A DNA stretch of 64,000 bases, taken from assembly GCF_003234935.1 (NCBI RefSeq), contig NZ_QKSB01000007.1, positions 36,272 to 100,271 on the forward strand, written 5' to 3'. This DNA is from Putridiphycobacter roseus (GTDB lineage: Bacteria > Bacteroidota > Bacteroidia > Flavobacteriales_D > Crocinitomicaceae). A program made the translations under genes and the position numbers. Positions within the stretch are counted from its first letter, which is position 1; each line of letters begins with the position of its first letter. The notes below the pieces were generated by a model. That model was given only the letters and a program-made list of their open reading frames with translations. It had not been told where the DNA came from and ran no database searches. Positions 16,929 to 26,476 of this stretch are shown in pieces.

Positions 16929-18155
16929 ATGAAGTTCATTAAATCCACAATTTTAACCCTTGGTGCCCTTGCAACATTGAGTACTTCTTGCAGAAAAGAA
17001 GGATGTACAGACGATTCTGCCATCAATTATTCAGAAGAAGCAAAAAAGGATGATGCATCTTGCATTTATGACAATTCAGTGGCAGTTCCATCTACTTATT
17101 CATTTAATAGAGATGGTGTAAGTTCAGTAAGCTTTGACGGGCAAAAAGAAAGATTAGACATGTTAAGTGAGTTAGTAGCTTACATGAAAACTGCAAATAC
17201 CGCAGGTGTAGCAGTAAGTGCTGATGATTTAAAAGCAATGTATGCCAACGATAACTTTACTTGGGCGGATGTCAACAATTTAGGAATGACCGGTTCATCT
17301 AAGCAATTAAAAAACAAGACAGCTTATGCTGTTGCAGGAGGATCGGCTGATACAGGAGTACAAGACAGATTTTTGGCTTATTTTGACTCTATCGCAAACA
17401 TTAGTGCAACGACAACGACTGCTGTTGAAAATGGCATGGCAAATGTAAGTGGAGTTTGGCCAAATGACGGTTCAAAAGGTCCCTATTTAATGGGCGGAAA
17501 CGGAAAAGAATACACACAATTTGTAGAAAAAGGATTAATGTGTGCGGTATTTATGAACCAAATCACCGTAAATTATTTAGGCGGAATCAACAATTCTGAC
17601 AATACAACTATAGTGGATGCAACTGCTGGAAAAAACTACACAGAAATGGAGCACCATTGGGATGAAGCCTTTGGATATTTTACATCTGAAATCAATTTTC
17701 CAACAGCAGGAACCGACCGTTTTTGGGGTAAATATTCATTTGGAAGAGAAGATTTAATTGGTTCAGCAACCAAAATATACAATGCATTTAAAACAGGTAG
17801 AACTGCAATTGTAAACAAAGACTATACTTCAAGAGATGCGAATGTTGTAATTATCAATGACGAATTAGAAAGAGTTGCAGCAGGTACCGCTATTCACTAT
17901 TTAAATTCAGCAAAAGACTACATTACAAACAACACGGCTAGAAACCACGTACTATCTGAAGCAACTGCATTTTTAGAAGGATTAAAATACGGCTATAATG
18001 CCATTTCTAATAAAGGAATGAGTTCAACAGAAATTGATATGGCATTGGGCTATATTGGTGATGACTTTAATGTGGTTAGCATCAGTAACCTTAATGCTGC
18101 TATTGATTTAATTGCCGTTAGCACAGGATTAGAAAGCGTAAAAGCATCCTTATAA
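16929..18155 (+). CDS. DUF4856-domain lipoprotein
   Basis: 408 aa lipoprotein. The signal peptide ends in a lipobox (LSTSC, Cys about residue 21). A short Asp/Cys-rich repeat follows (CTDDSAINYSEEAKKDDASC), of the kind seen in Bacteroidota surface proteins. The rest is a helical domain matching the DUF4856 family (YSFNRDGVSSVSFDGQKERLDML, MEHHWDEAFGYF). DUF4856 genes commonly sit beside imelysin genes in this phylum, as here. It probably sits on the outer membrane and takes part in iron or heme handling; this is inference from context. A terminator separates it from the next gene. Confidence 0.82.
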   Translation: MKFIKSTILTLGALATLSTSCRKEGCTDDSAINYSEEAKKDDASCIYDNSVAVPSTYSFNRDGVSSVSFDGQKERLDMLSELVAYMKTANTAGVAVSADDLKAMYANDNFTWADVNNLGMTGSSKQLKNKTAYAVAGGSADTGVQDRFLAYFDSIANISATTTTAVENGMANVSGVWPNDGSKGPYLMGGNGKEYTQFVEKGLMCAVFMNQITVNYLGGINNSDNTTIVDATAGKNYTEMEHHWDEAFGYFTSEINFPTAGTDRFWGKYSFGREDLIGSATKIYNAFKTGRTAIVNKDYTSRDANVVIINDELERVAAGTAIHYLNSAKDYITNNTARNHVLSEATAFLEGLKYGYNAISNKGMSSTEIDMALGYIGDDFNVVSISNLNAAIDLIAVSTGLESVKASL

Positions 18156-18166
18156 TAATTCAAAAC

Positions 18167-18197
18167 TCCCTGGTGTGTAAACCAGGGAATTTTTTTA
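18167..18197 (+). terminator. Intrinsic terminator between DUF4856 and imelysin genes
   Basis: TCCCTGGT (18167-18174), loop GTGTAA, ACCAGGGA (18181-18188), then AT7. It is a strong terminator inside an otherwise co-oriented gene set, so the downstream genes may be expressed at a lower level by read-through. Confidence 0.85.
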
Positions 18198-18207
18198 ATC
18201 ATTGATT

Positions 18208-19335
18208 ATGTATAAAGTTAAAACAAGTATTCTTCTTATGTTATTCGGTTTAGGTAGTATCTCAGCCGCCTGCAATAAAAACAAAGAAAAAGAAGATTCT
18301 GAAACAGAAGCGTTCGATAGAAAAGCTATGTTGAGTAACATCACAACACAATACATTTTACCGGCATATGCAAATTACGACAGTAAAACCAGTAACTTAT
18401 TACAAGCCGTTGCTGACTTTAATAATAGTGATAACATCAATGCATTAAATGAATTAAGAAATAATTTAGTAGCAACAGCAAATGCATGGCAAAGTATTGC
18501 ATTTTTGGAATTTGGTCCTGCAGAAAACATTGGATTAAGAAGTCAATCTAACTTATACCCTTGCGATACCAATCAAATAAACAGTAATATTTCCAATAAC
18601 AATTACAACTTGGCTGCTGCATCCAACTTTTCTGCAAAAGGAATTCAGGCCATAGATTATTTATTAAATCAACCAAGTCAAACGGATACTAACCTAGTAT
18701 TAACGTTTGTAAACAATGCCAATGCTAGTCAATACTTATTAACCTTAGCCACAGAACTTAATTCAAATGCGAACACCGTGAAAGTAGCATGGGACAGTTA
18801 CGCAACAACCTTTATTGAAAACAACAGTAATAATGCACAAGGTTCAGCAGTGAGTGATTTAGTAAATGCGCTTAGTGCGCACTACGAAACATTTGTAAGA
18901 AAAGGAAAATTAGGCATTCCACTAGGCGTATTCAATGGATTCTCCCAAACCACACTCCCTGAAAAGGCAGAATTAGCTTATGGTGGTCAATCCTTTGAAA
19001 TGTTATATACTGCAATAGATGCAATAGAAAGTCTAATAAACGGACTTTCATTCGAAACTAAAATAAACGGTCTTGGCCTAGACGATTACATGAATTTTGT
19101 GGCAGCTAAAAATGGCAATGAAAACCTTTCTACAAGTCTTTCAGCACAGTTAGAAATTATCAAAGACCATGCTAATAATTACATGAATAGCAATATGGCA
19201 GAAGCTATTGCAAATCAAAAAACAAGTCTGGATGACATGTATCAAGATATGCAAAAATTAGTGCCACTCATTAAGGTAGATCTTACCTCAGCATTGGGAA
19301 TTTTAATTACTTACCAAGACAACGACGGAGATTAA
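18208..19335 (+). CDS. Imelysin-family lipoprotein (EfeO/M75-like)
   Basis: 375 aa from the ATG at 18208; an in-frame TTG two codons earlier is rejected. The signal peptide ends in the lipobox SAAC. Imelysin-family proteins are helical outer-membrane or periplasmic lipoproteins associated with iron uptake, related to EfeO and formerly called peptidase M75. The stretch corresponding to the family motif GxHxxE reads GIQAIDYLL here, so the His/Glu pair is replaced by Gln/Asp, a change that may alter metal binding. A second copy of the helical repeat follows (about 205-330). The HTTM gene begins 9 bases after the stop. Confidence 0.85.
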   Translation: MYKVKTSILLMLFGLGSISAACNKNKEKEDSETEAFDRKAMLSNITTQYILPAYANYDSKTSNLLQAVADFNNSDNINALNELRNNLVATANAWQSIAFLEFGPAENIGLRSQSNLYPCDTNQINSNISNNNYNLAAASNFSAKGIQAIDYLLNQPSQTDTNLVLTFVNNANASQYLLTLATELNSNANTVKVAWDSYATTFIENNSNNAQGSAVSDLVNALSAHYETFVRKGKLGIPLGVFNGFSQTTLPEKAELAYGGQSFEMLYTAIDAIESLINGLSFETKINGLGLDDYMNFVAAKNGNENLSTSLSAQLEIIKDHANNYMNSNMAEAIANQKTSLDDMYQDMQKLVPLIKVDLTSALGILITYQDNDGD

Positions 19336-19344
19336 AAAAGGTTC

Positions 19345-20709
19345 ATGCACAAAATCAATGCCTTTTTATTTCGTCCTACTTCGGCAGCTCCACTTGCCGT
19401 TTTTAGGGTGATTTTTGGATTGATGACATTATATAGTTCCTTCCGATTTTTAAGTAAAGGCTGGGTCGATACCCTATATATTCAACCAAAATTTCATTTT
19501 ACCTACTATGGTTTTGAATGGATAAAACCATTCGGAGCTACTGGCATGTATCTCGTTTTTTTTCTTTTAATAATTAGTGCATTAGGTATACTACTCGGGT
19601 ATCGGTATCGCTTAAGTATCCTCCTGTTTTTTCTTTGCTTTACTTATATAGAATTACTAGATAAAACAACCTACCTTAACCATTACTATTTTGTCAGTTT
19701 GGTATCCTTTTTAATGCTCTTTTTGCCTGCCAATGCCTATTTCTCTTTAGACGTGTATTATAAAAGAGTGAAGGAACAAAGGGAAATACCATTTTGGACC
19801 ATTGCTATCCTTCAGTTTCAGTTAGGGGCCGTTTACTTTTTTGCTGGTATAGCAAAACTAAATTACTATTGGATCGTAGAAGCAGAACCCTTAAATAATT
19901 GGTTAAAACACCAAACCGACTTACCCTTAATTGGAAATTTTATGGGTTATAAAGCAACGGCCTATCTATTTTCTTGGTTTGGTGCCGCATACGATCTTTG
20001 CATTCCTTTTTTATTACTCATTAAACGCACCCGTAAATGGGCTTATTTGTTGGTAGTAATTTTTCATGTATTAACTGCCATGATGTTTCCAATTGGTGTT
20101 TTTCCATTTGTTATGATAGGCAGTACACTCATCTTTTTTTCAGCAAACTTTCACATTCGTCTAATCACAGCCTTTTATCACCTCATTAAAAAAGAGCCGC
20201 CGCTACATCAGGAAGCTAAACCAACCATAAAGTCAAATTCACTTATCACAACATTTATTATGGTTTACGTTGCAATTCAATTAATTTTGCCCTTTAGCTA
20301 TTTAATGTATCCTGGTAATCTATTTTGGACAGAGCAAGGATTTAGGTTTAGTTGGCGTGTGATGTTGATAGAAAAGGTAGGTTACACAGAATTCTCCATT
20401 AAAACGAAAGATAGTAAAGGAAAATTAATTGTAAATAACGCAGACTATTTAACGCCATTTCAAGAAAAAATGATGGCAACCCAACCAGATATGATTTTAG
20501 AGTACGCCCATTATTTAAAGTCAATTTACAAAGACACAATTATTGAAGAAAACGGCAAGACTTTTTCAATAAAGGAACCGATTATTAATGCGAATGTACA
20601 AGTCTCTTTATTTAACAAAGGCAGTCAAACTTTTATAGACCCAACCATTGATTTGGGATCCATTAAAAGAGGATATCAACACAAAAAATGGATAAAAGAA
20701 TATGAATAA
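19345..20709 (+). CDS. HTTM-domain membrane protein (gamma-carboxylase-like)
   Basis: 454 aa with several membrane segments between residues 10 and 325. It matches the HTTM / vitamin-K-dependent gamma-carboxylase-related family: PLAVFRVIFGLMTL near the N-terminus, YFFAGIAKLNYYWI in the middle and a hydrophilic C-terminal part of about 130 residues. Family members in Bacteroidota are often encoded between imelysin and TonB-receptor genes, as here, but their reaction is unknown. The protein acts in the inner membrane. Its last 8 bases overlap the start of the TonB receptor gene, indicating coupled translation. Confidence 0.83.
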   Translation: MHKINAFLFRPTSAAPLAVFRVIFGLMTLYSSFRFLSKGWVDTLYIQPKFHFTYYGFEWIKPFGATGMYLVFFLLIISALGILLGYRYRLSILLFFLCFTYIELLDKTTYLNHYYFVSLVSFLMLFLPANAYFSLDVYYKRVKEQREIPFWTIAILQFQLGAVYFFAGIAKLNYYWIVEAEPLNNWLKHQTDLPLIGNFMGYKATAYLFSWFGAAYDLCIPFLLLIKRTRKWAYLLVVIFHVLTAMMFPIGVFPFVMIGSTLIFFSANFHIRLITAFYHLIKKEPPLHQEAKPTIKSNSLITTFIMVYVAIQLILPFSYLMYPGNLFWTEQGFRFSWRVMLIEKVGYTEFSIKTKDSKGKLIVNNADYLTPFQEKMMATQPDMILEYAHYLKSIYKDTIIEENGKTFSIKEPIINANVQVSLFNKGSQTFIDPTIDLGSIKRGYQHKKWIKEYE

Positions 20710-23122
20710 AATACTACTATTCTTTCTGTTTTTAGCACACATCACTTGTACTTATGGGCAAAATGAGGGACAATTATTTGGTAAAATAACAGACAGCATT
20801 ACCCAAAAAGCAGTGCCATTTGCACATATAAATATTACTGGTACCAGTCGCTATTTTATTTCCGATTTAAATGGAAGTTTTACTATTAATAAAATAGAAC
20901 AAGGAAATATTTCATTTACCATTATCGCAAACGGATACGACACCTTACTTAAACGTGTAAAATTTAATACAACAGCACAACAATTTAATTTTACATTAAA
21001 TCCAAGCAAAAATTATTTAAAACTTGTCACAGTAGATGGTGGAGAAAATACCAGTGCTATCCGAAAATTACGCGCCATTGAAGGGGTACTTTTAAGTAAA
21101 GGTAAAAAGAGCGAAGTCATCAATATGAATAAAATTACTGGTAATAAATCGGCAAATATAGGTCGACAAATATATGCTAGAATACCAGGATTAAATATTT
21201 GGGAAAGTGATGGTGCGGGCATTCAATTAGGCATTGGTGGAAGAGGATTAAGCCCGACTAGAACCTCTAATTTTAATACCCGTCAAGATGGTTACGACAT
21301 TAGTGCAGATGCATTAGGATACCCAGAAAGTTATTATACACCACCCAGTGAAGCAGTAAAAGAAATACAATTGATAAGGGGGGCTGCTTCTTTGCAATTT
21401 GGAACACAATTTGGAGGCCTATTAAACTTTGTTCTTAAAAAGGGAAATGAAAATAAACCTTTAGAGGTGACAGCCAGACACACGCTAGGATCCTTTGGCT
21501 TAAATAGTAGTTTTGTAAGTGTAGGTGGTAGTAAAAACACCTGGAATTATTATGCTTATTACCAATATAAATTTGGTGACGATTGGAAAGCTTATTCCAG
21601 TTTTAAAGTCCACAATGCTGGTTTAAAAATTGAAAAACACCTATCCGAAAAAATGAAAATTTCAATAGGTCTTACAAAAATGTATTATATAGCTATGCAA
21701 CCAGGTGGCTTAACAGACTTTCAATTTGAAAACGATCCAAGTATTGTTAATAGAAAACGCAATTGGTTTGAAGTAGACTGGAACCTTGCAGCCTTTAATT
21801 TTGATTATGAATTTGACGCAAGAACTAGAATAAATAGTCGATTCTTTGGATTATTAGCGACAAGAAACTCAACAGGTTATTTAGGCCAAATTAATAGAAT
21901 AGACCCAAATGAATCCCGTGATTTAATTGCTGGTCAATTTAAAAACTTTGGCAACGAAACACGATTTTTAAAAATATATGATGTTAAAAAAATGACCTGG
22001 GCATATTTATTTGGGTTTAGACTTTATCAAGGTTATAATGAAAGCCAACAAGGTCTCACCTCAGCCGGTGATCAAGCTGATTTTTCGTTTTTAAATCCAG
22101 CAACTGTTGATGGTTCTTTATATACATTTCCCAGTCAAAATTTAGCCATTTTCTCTGAACATATTTTTAACTTAACACCTCGTTTTAGCATTACCCCAGG
22201 CCTAAGGTTTGAATATATTAATACAACTGCAGATGGGGTGTATAGAGAACAAATAGAAGACCTAGCTGGTAATATAATATTTGATTCTCTTTATCAAGTA
22301 GCAAAAGACAATGAACGTTCTTTTGTGATTGGTGGTTTAGGCTTAAATTACCATTTTAGCGATTCTCTTGAACTGTACACCAATTTTTCTCAAAACTATA
22401 GAAGTATCAATTTTACCGATATGCAAATTGTGAATCCTAACTTTAAAATCGATCCAAATTTGCAAGACGAAAAGGGTTTTAATTTTGATATAGGTGTTAA
22501 AGGAAATATACAGCATAAAATCAACTACGATATTTCAGCATTTGTGTTATTATACAACAATAGAATTGGCACCACCATTCAAGTAGATAGCGTATTATTT
22601 ACCACCTATCAATACAGAACCAATATATCCAAATCTATTACAAAAGGAATTGAAGCAGTGGTTGAAGCAGATTTATATGATTTATTCATCAAAAATGACC
22701 CTGCAATCGACCTTAATGTTTTTGTCAATGCATCCTATGTCAATGCAATATATTACCAATCAGAACAGGCTGCTTTTGAAAATAAAAAAGTGGAATTAGT
22801 ACCCCCAATTAACTTAAAAACCGGACTTACATTTACCCACCATAAATTTACAGCGAGTTACCAATACAGTTATACGGCTGCGCAATTTTCTGATGCTACA
22901 AATTCCCTCAGTCAAGCCAATGCGGTAAATGGAATTATTCCAGCTTATCAAATACATGACCTTTCCTTTAAGTATAGCTACAAACGATTTCAAATAGAAA
23001 CAGGTATCAATAATTTTCTAAATGAAAAATACTTTACAAGAAGAGCCACTGCTTATCCTGGTCCGGGCATAATACCTGCACAACCCAGAAATTACTTTGT
23101 TACCCTACAGTTTAAAATTTAA
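20702..23122 (+). CDS. TonB-dependent receptor (iron/siderophore type)
   Basis: 806 aa outer-membrane receptor. The signal peptide ends at about residue 20 (TYGQ). A carboxypeptidase-regulatory-like domain (about 22-100) precedes the plug (about 125-250, with RQIYARIPGLNIWESDG and IQLIRGAASLQFGTQFGGLLNFV). A 22-strand-type barrel follows and ends in the aromatic residue pattern NYFVTLQFKI. The plug resembles FecA-type siderophore receptors more than SusC. Together with the imelysin, DUF4856 and HTTM genes upstream it suggests uptake of an iron compound, which is inferred. It is the last gene of the operon; a convergent gene ends 2 bases after it. Confidence 0.9.
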   Translation: MNKILLFFLFLAHITCTYGQNEGQLFGKITDSITQKAVPFAHINITGTSRYFISDLNGSFTINKIEQGNISFTIIANGYDTLLKRVKFNTTAQQFNFTLNPSKNYLKLVTVDGGENTSAIRKLRAIEGVLLSKGKKSEVINMNKITGNKSANIGRQIYARIPGLNIWESDGAGIQLGIGGRGLSPTRTSNFNTRQDGYDISADALGYPESYYTPPSEAVKEIQLIRGAASLQFGTQFGGLLNFVLKKGNENKPLEVTARHTLGSFGLNSSFVSVGGSKNTWNYYAYYQYKFGDDWKAYSSFKVHNAGLKIEKHLSEKMKISIGLTKMYYIAMQPGGLTDFQFENDPSIVNRKRNWFEVDWNLAAFNFDYEFDARTRINSRFFGLLATRNSTGYLGQINRIDPNESRDLIAGQFKNFGNETRFLKIYDVKKMTWAYLFGFRLYQGYNESQQGLTSAGDQADFSFLNPATVDGSLYTFPSQNLAIFSEHIFNLTPRFSITPGLRFEYINTTADGVYREQIEDLAGNIIFDSLYQVAKDNERSFVIGGLGLNYHFSDSLELYTNFSQNYRSINFTDMQIVNPNFKIDPNLQDEKGFNFDIGVKGNIQHKINYDISAFVLLYNNRIGTTIQVDSVLFTTYQYRTNISKSITKGIEAVVEADLYDLFIKNDPAIDLNVFVNASYVNAIYYQSEQAAFENKKVELVPPINLKTGLTFTHHKFTASYQYSYTAAQFSDATNSLSQANAVNGIIPAYQIHDLSFKYSYKRFQIETGINNFLNEKYFTRRATAYPGPGIIPAQPRNYFVTLQFKI

Positions 23123-23123
23123 A

Positions 23124-24239
23124 TTACTTAATATATAACTGTCCAGGAATTCTATATTTTTTTCCTTCTTCACCAGTAGCATTAATTTGGTAAAAATAAA
23201 TCCCTTCATTTACTTTCTCTCCATTTAAAGCATAACCAGCCCATTTAAAATTAGGGTCATTTGATTCAAATAATTTTTCTCCTTTTTGGGTCTGTATCAC
23301 AATATAAAAGGACTTTAAGTTTTCTGAATGAATTAAAAATTCATCATTTGCCCCATCATTATTCGGTGTAATTACATTTGGAATTTCTGCAATACTTGAA
23401 CTAGCGGCAATGGCTATTAACTGATTTTTTTGAATGGCATTCCCTTGTTTATAAATTTGCATAACCACATCATAAGTACCTTCATAATGGTAAGTATGTA
23501 CAGCAATATTACTGGTTTCTTTACTTCCATCATCAAAATTCCAAACCACACTGTCTGCATCCTTTGCATCCACTGTACAATTTACCGTTAAATAATCTTG
23601 TTGATTTACTTGTACATTAAATCCATCAAATACAATTTTTTGATCCTGGGTATTACTTAAGTCTTCTTTACTAGTTTCCAAAGGTCTTATACTAGGTTCA
23701 CCAACTACAGTAGTAGGATTATTTTTAACCACAACACCATTCTTATGTTCCACATGAATAGGGGTAACCTTAACCTGTTTATCTGGTCCTGCTTTAGCAA
23801 TAGCGACCGTGTTTAAATCCATCTTTTTAACCGCAGATGAAAAACTATCTCTATTTTTATTTAATTCCTCTTCAATATCAGATTGGTGTGCGGTAATTAT
23901 TGGATCATTTTTCGTTTCAATTTGAATAATATTAGAGATTGATAAATCATTTTCTAAGATGGAATTGTCCCCATTTATGGTCGCATTCTCTTGGGAATTC
24001 TGCGCGTAAAAACCGTCTTCTTTTGTATAAATCCATGTTCCAAGCGCAATACCTGCTGTTGCAGTTCCTATAATTAAAGTTTTAGCAATCCAAGAAACAC
24101 CCGTTTTCCCTACTGAAGCTATAGGCTTAATTCCACCCGCAATATTCGTCCATAAACCTGCATCTACTTTGGGTTCAAAGTGCTCAAATTTACTTTTGAA
24201 TAATTCTTCTATACTCCCTTTATCTTTCACCTTCTTCAA
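23124..24239 (-). CDS. Membrane partner of ECF sigma factor with PKD and gliding-type C-terminal domain
   Basis: 371 aa. A cytoplasmic N-terminal part of about 45 residues (IEELFKSKFEHFEPKVDAGLW) precedes one membrane segment (TLIIGTATAGIALGTWIY). A long linker leads to a PKD-like domain (about 215-275, DSVVWNFDDGSKETSN). A C-terminal CHU_C / gliding-motility-type domain follows (PNVITPNNDGANDEF, then FKWAGYALNGEKVNEGIYFY). It overlaps the sigma factor gene by 20 bases, the usual anti-sigma arrangement. The start is a TTG at 24239; a GTG 9 bases further in is an alternative. An anti-sigma role is inferred. There is no signal peptide, so the C-terminal domain is displayed across the inner membrane rather than exported by T9SS. 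Confidence 0.75.
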   Translation of the reverse strand: MKKVKDKGSIEELFKSKFEHFEPKVDAGLWTNIAGGIKPIASVGKTGVSWIAKTLIIGTATAGIALGTWIYTKEDGFYAQNSQENATINGDNSILENDLSISNIIQIETKNDPIITAHQSDIEEELNKNRDSFSSAVKKMDLNTVAIAKAGPDKQVKVTPIHVEHKNGVVVKNNPTTVVGEPSIRPLETSKEDLSNTQDQKIVFDGFNVQVNQQDYLTVNCTVDAKDADSVVWNFDDGSKETSNIAVHTYHYEGTYDVVMQIYKQGNAIQKNQLIAIAASSSIAEIPNVITPNNDGANDEFLIHSENLKSFYIVIQTQKGEKLFESNDPNFKWAGYALNGEKVNEGIYFYQINATGEEGKKYRIPGQLYIK

Positions 24240-24768
24240 TGTATTCGTTTTCTATTAAAATTGATCTCAATATTTTTCTTGCCCTAGAATATTGCGATTT
24301 TGATGTACTTTCAGTAATATTTAACTGCTCTGCTATTTCTTTATGCGAGTATCCTTCAATGGCAAATAAATTGAAAACTACTCTATAACCAACTGGAAGT
24401 TTATTAATAATTTTTAGCAGATCTTCCGCTTCAAGCGACTCATGAATAAATGAACTACTCTCTAATAAATAAGCTACGTTATCCACTTCTACATGGTCCA
24501 TAAACTTTTTATTCTTTCTAATTTGATCTAACGCAGTATTCACCATAATACGTCTGACCCAACCTTCCAGTGATCCTTTATTTTTATACAAGGGCAAGTT
24601 TTTAAAAACCTTAATAAAACCATCTTGCAATACATCATGTGCTTCGTCCGTTCCATTCATATAACGCATAGCAACTCCTAACATTTTTCCAGCAAATTTT
24701 TCATAGAACGCTTTTTGAGCCAGTAAATCTCCTTCCGTACAATTTTTTATAAGTTTTTTGTCCGTCAT
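24220..24768 (-). CDS. RNA polymerase ECF-type sigma factor
   Basis: 182 aa. Region 2 is seen in FAGKMLGVAMRYMNGTDEAHDVLQDGFIKVFKNL (residues about 25-58). Region 4 is seen in INKLPVGYRVVFNLFAIEGYSHKEIAEQLNITESTSKSQYSRARKIL (about 125-170), with the helix-turn-helix in the second half. These are the two domains of group-4 (ECF) sigma factors. The next gene overlaps by 20 bases and encodes a membrane protein with a cytoplasmic N-terminus, so this sigma factor probably responds to an envelope signal. Target promoters are unknown. It is divergent from the thioredoxin-like gene. Confidence 0.92.
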   Translation of the reverse strand: MTDKKLIKNCTEGDLLAQKAFYEKFAGKMLGVAMRYMNGTDEAHDVLQDGFIKVFKNLPLYKNKGSLEGWVRRIMVNTALDQIRKNKKFMDHVEVDNVAYLLESSSFIHESLEAEDLLKIINKLPVGYRVVFNLFAIEGYSHKEIAEQLNITESTSKSQYSRARKILRSILIENEYIEEGER

Positions 24769-24869
24769 TTTACCAATTCAATATTAAGACTTAAATGTAA
24801 GATTAAAAGTTGCATTAATTATTTAAATAATCTATTTTGTGCAGTCTATATAAAAGAATAAGCCCTTAA

Positions 24870-26042
24870 ATGAAAAACATATTTTTTATAATTGCCCTCA
24901 CCATTTGTATAATTTTACCTACTCAAATACAAGCTAAATCATACAAAGTTTATTTTCAATTGAAAAAAAATCATTATTTACCCGTCGATTTAAACATTGA
25001 TAATAATGTATTTACCATAAATAATGCCGCCGAAAAAATAAAATTAAATCATGTTATTTCGCAAGGTGATAGTGTAATTGTTTCCTTTAACCATTATGAA
25101 TCTTCCTTAATATTCCACCAAATAACCGACAAAAAATTAACTGGTTATTGGGTAAACTATGCTAAAAGCAAAAATTACAAAATTCCATTTTACGGGGTAA
25201 GTAAGACTAAAAAAACAAAAATAAATAAAGACCTTAATAAATATGTTGGTCGTTGGGAGGCTACATTTAACTATGATAAACCGACCAAATTAATTGGTGA
25301 ATTTAAATTAGAAGATAACCAATTAAGAGGAACATTTTTATCTGAAACTGGAGACTATAGATACTTACAAGGTGATGTAGAAAAACAAACTTTAAAGCTA
25401 TCTTGTTTTGATGGCTCACATGCCTTTTTATTTACGGCAAAATTAAAAAACGATACATTAATAGGTGAATTTTATTCAGGTAACCATTATAAAACAGAAT
25501 GGCGGGCTTTTAAAAATGAAAATGCCACTTTAAGAAACGCAGATAGTTTAACCTATATCACCAATAAAGCACCGATATCCTTTTCTTTAAAAAATACTGC
25601 AGGTAAAATGGTGAATTATTCCAATGAAGACCCAACAGATAAAATTACATTGATCCAAATATTTGGAAGTTGGTGTCCGAATTGCTTAGACGAAACAAAC
25701 CTATTGTTAGAATTAAACCAAGAATTCCAAGATAAAATTCAAATTTATGGCATAGGTTTCGAAATAGAAAAAACAGAGGAGGAAAAATTAAAACGATTGG
25801 AAAGATTCAAAGAATCCATTGCTATTCCATATGATATTTTATTAGGTGGTGATGCCAATAAAGGGGAAGCAACAAAAGCTTTTCCAATGCTTAACCAAAT
25901 AATTTCATTTCCTACCTTAATCATAATAGATTCAAAAGGAAACGTTCAAAAAATACACACAGGATTTAGTGGCCCAGCAACTGGCGAACACTACATAACA
26001 TTTAAAGAAGACTTATATAAATTTATAGCCACTTTAGATTAA
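24870..26042 (+). CDS. TlpA-like thioredoxin-fold exported protein
   Basis: 390 aa. The signal peptide ends near IQAKS. The middle is a beta-rich region (about 60-230) similar to DUF4369-like N-terminal parts of Bacteroidota TlpA proteins. The C-terminal AhpC/TSA-thioredoxin fold begins about residue 240. It has the redox motif WCPNC (in FGSWCPNCLDE) and the cis-Pro region SFPTLIIIDSKG. Such proteins reduce or isomerise disulfides in the periplasm, often on the way to cytochrome maturation; the client is unknown. The gene is divergent from the ECF sigma factor and overlaps the convergent rpiB end by 4 bases. Confidence 0.85.
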   Translation: MKNIFFIIALTICIILPTQIQAKSYKVYFQLKKNHYLPVDLNIDNNVFTINNAAEKIKLNHVISQGDSVIVSFNHYESSLIFHQITDKKLTGYWVNYAKSKNYKIPFYGVSKTKKTKINKDLNKYVGRWEATFNYDKPTKLIGEFKLEDNQLRGTFLSETGDYRYLQGDVEKQTLKLSCFDGSHAFLFTAKLKNDTLIGEFYSGNHYKTEWRAFKNENATLRNADSLTYITNKAPISFSLKNTAGKMVNYSNEDPTDKITLIQIFGSWCPNCLDETNLLLELNQEFQDKIQIYGIGFEIEKTEEEKLKRLERFKESIAIPYDILLGGDANKGEATKAFPMLNQIISFPTLIIIDSKGNVQKIHTGFSGPATGEHYITFKEDLYKFIATLD

Positions 26043-26476
26043 GTCAAAGCTATTTTATCTACCCTTTTTTGGTGTCTACCACCCTCAAATTCGGTATTAA
26101 AAAAAGCATCTACCATTTCTACTGCTAATTCCTTACTGATAAAACGTGCAGGTAATGCTATTATATTAGCATCATTATGTTGTCTTGCCAATTTAGCAAT
26201 TTCTACCGTCCAACATAAAGCAGATCGAACACCTTGGTGTTTATTCACTGTCATATTTATACCATTACCACTTCCACATATAACAATTCCTTTGGCATCC
26301 GTATTTTCTGTAATAAATTTAGCGACTTTATGACCATAATCAGGATAGTCAATACTCTCAGTTGAATCACAGCCAAAATTTTGTATAGAATATCCTTTTT
26401 TAGTTAAATAATCACTTAGAAAAACTTTTAACTCATAACCTGCATGGTCGTTACCTATTGGAATTATATTTGTCAT
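26039..26476 (-). CDS. rpiB: Ribose 5-phosphate isomerase B
   Basis: 145-aa sugar-phosphate isomerase of the RpiB/LacAB family, which interconverts ribose 5-phosphate and ribulose 5-phosphate in the pentose phosphate pathway. The N-terminal IGNDHAGYELK holds the conserved DHAG. The catalytic Cys is in IVICGSGNGINM at about residue 67, and the LCWTVEIAKLARQHNDANIIALPAR region binds phosphate. Length is normal. Its 5' end borders the DnaA-box-rich gap and no promoter element was obvious there. Convergent with the TlpA-like gene, sharing 4 bases. Confidence 0.94.
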   Translation of the reverse strand: MTNIIPIGNDHAGYELKVFLSDYLTKKGYSIQNFGCDSTESIDYPDYGHKVAKFITENTDAKGIVICGSGNGINMTVNKHQGVRSALCWTVEIAKLARQHNDANIIALPARFISKELAVEMVDAFFNTEFEGGRHQKRVDKIALT

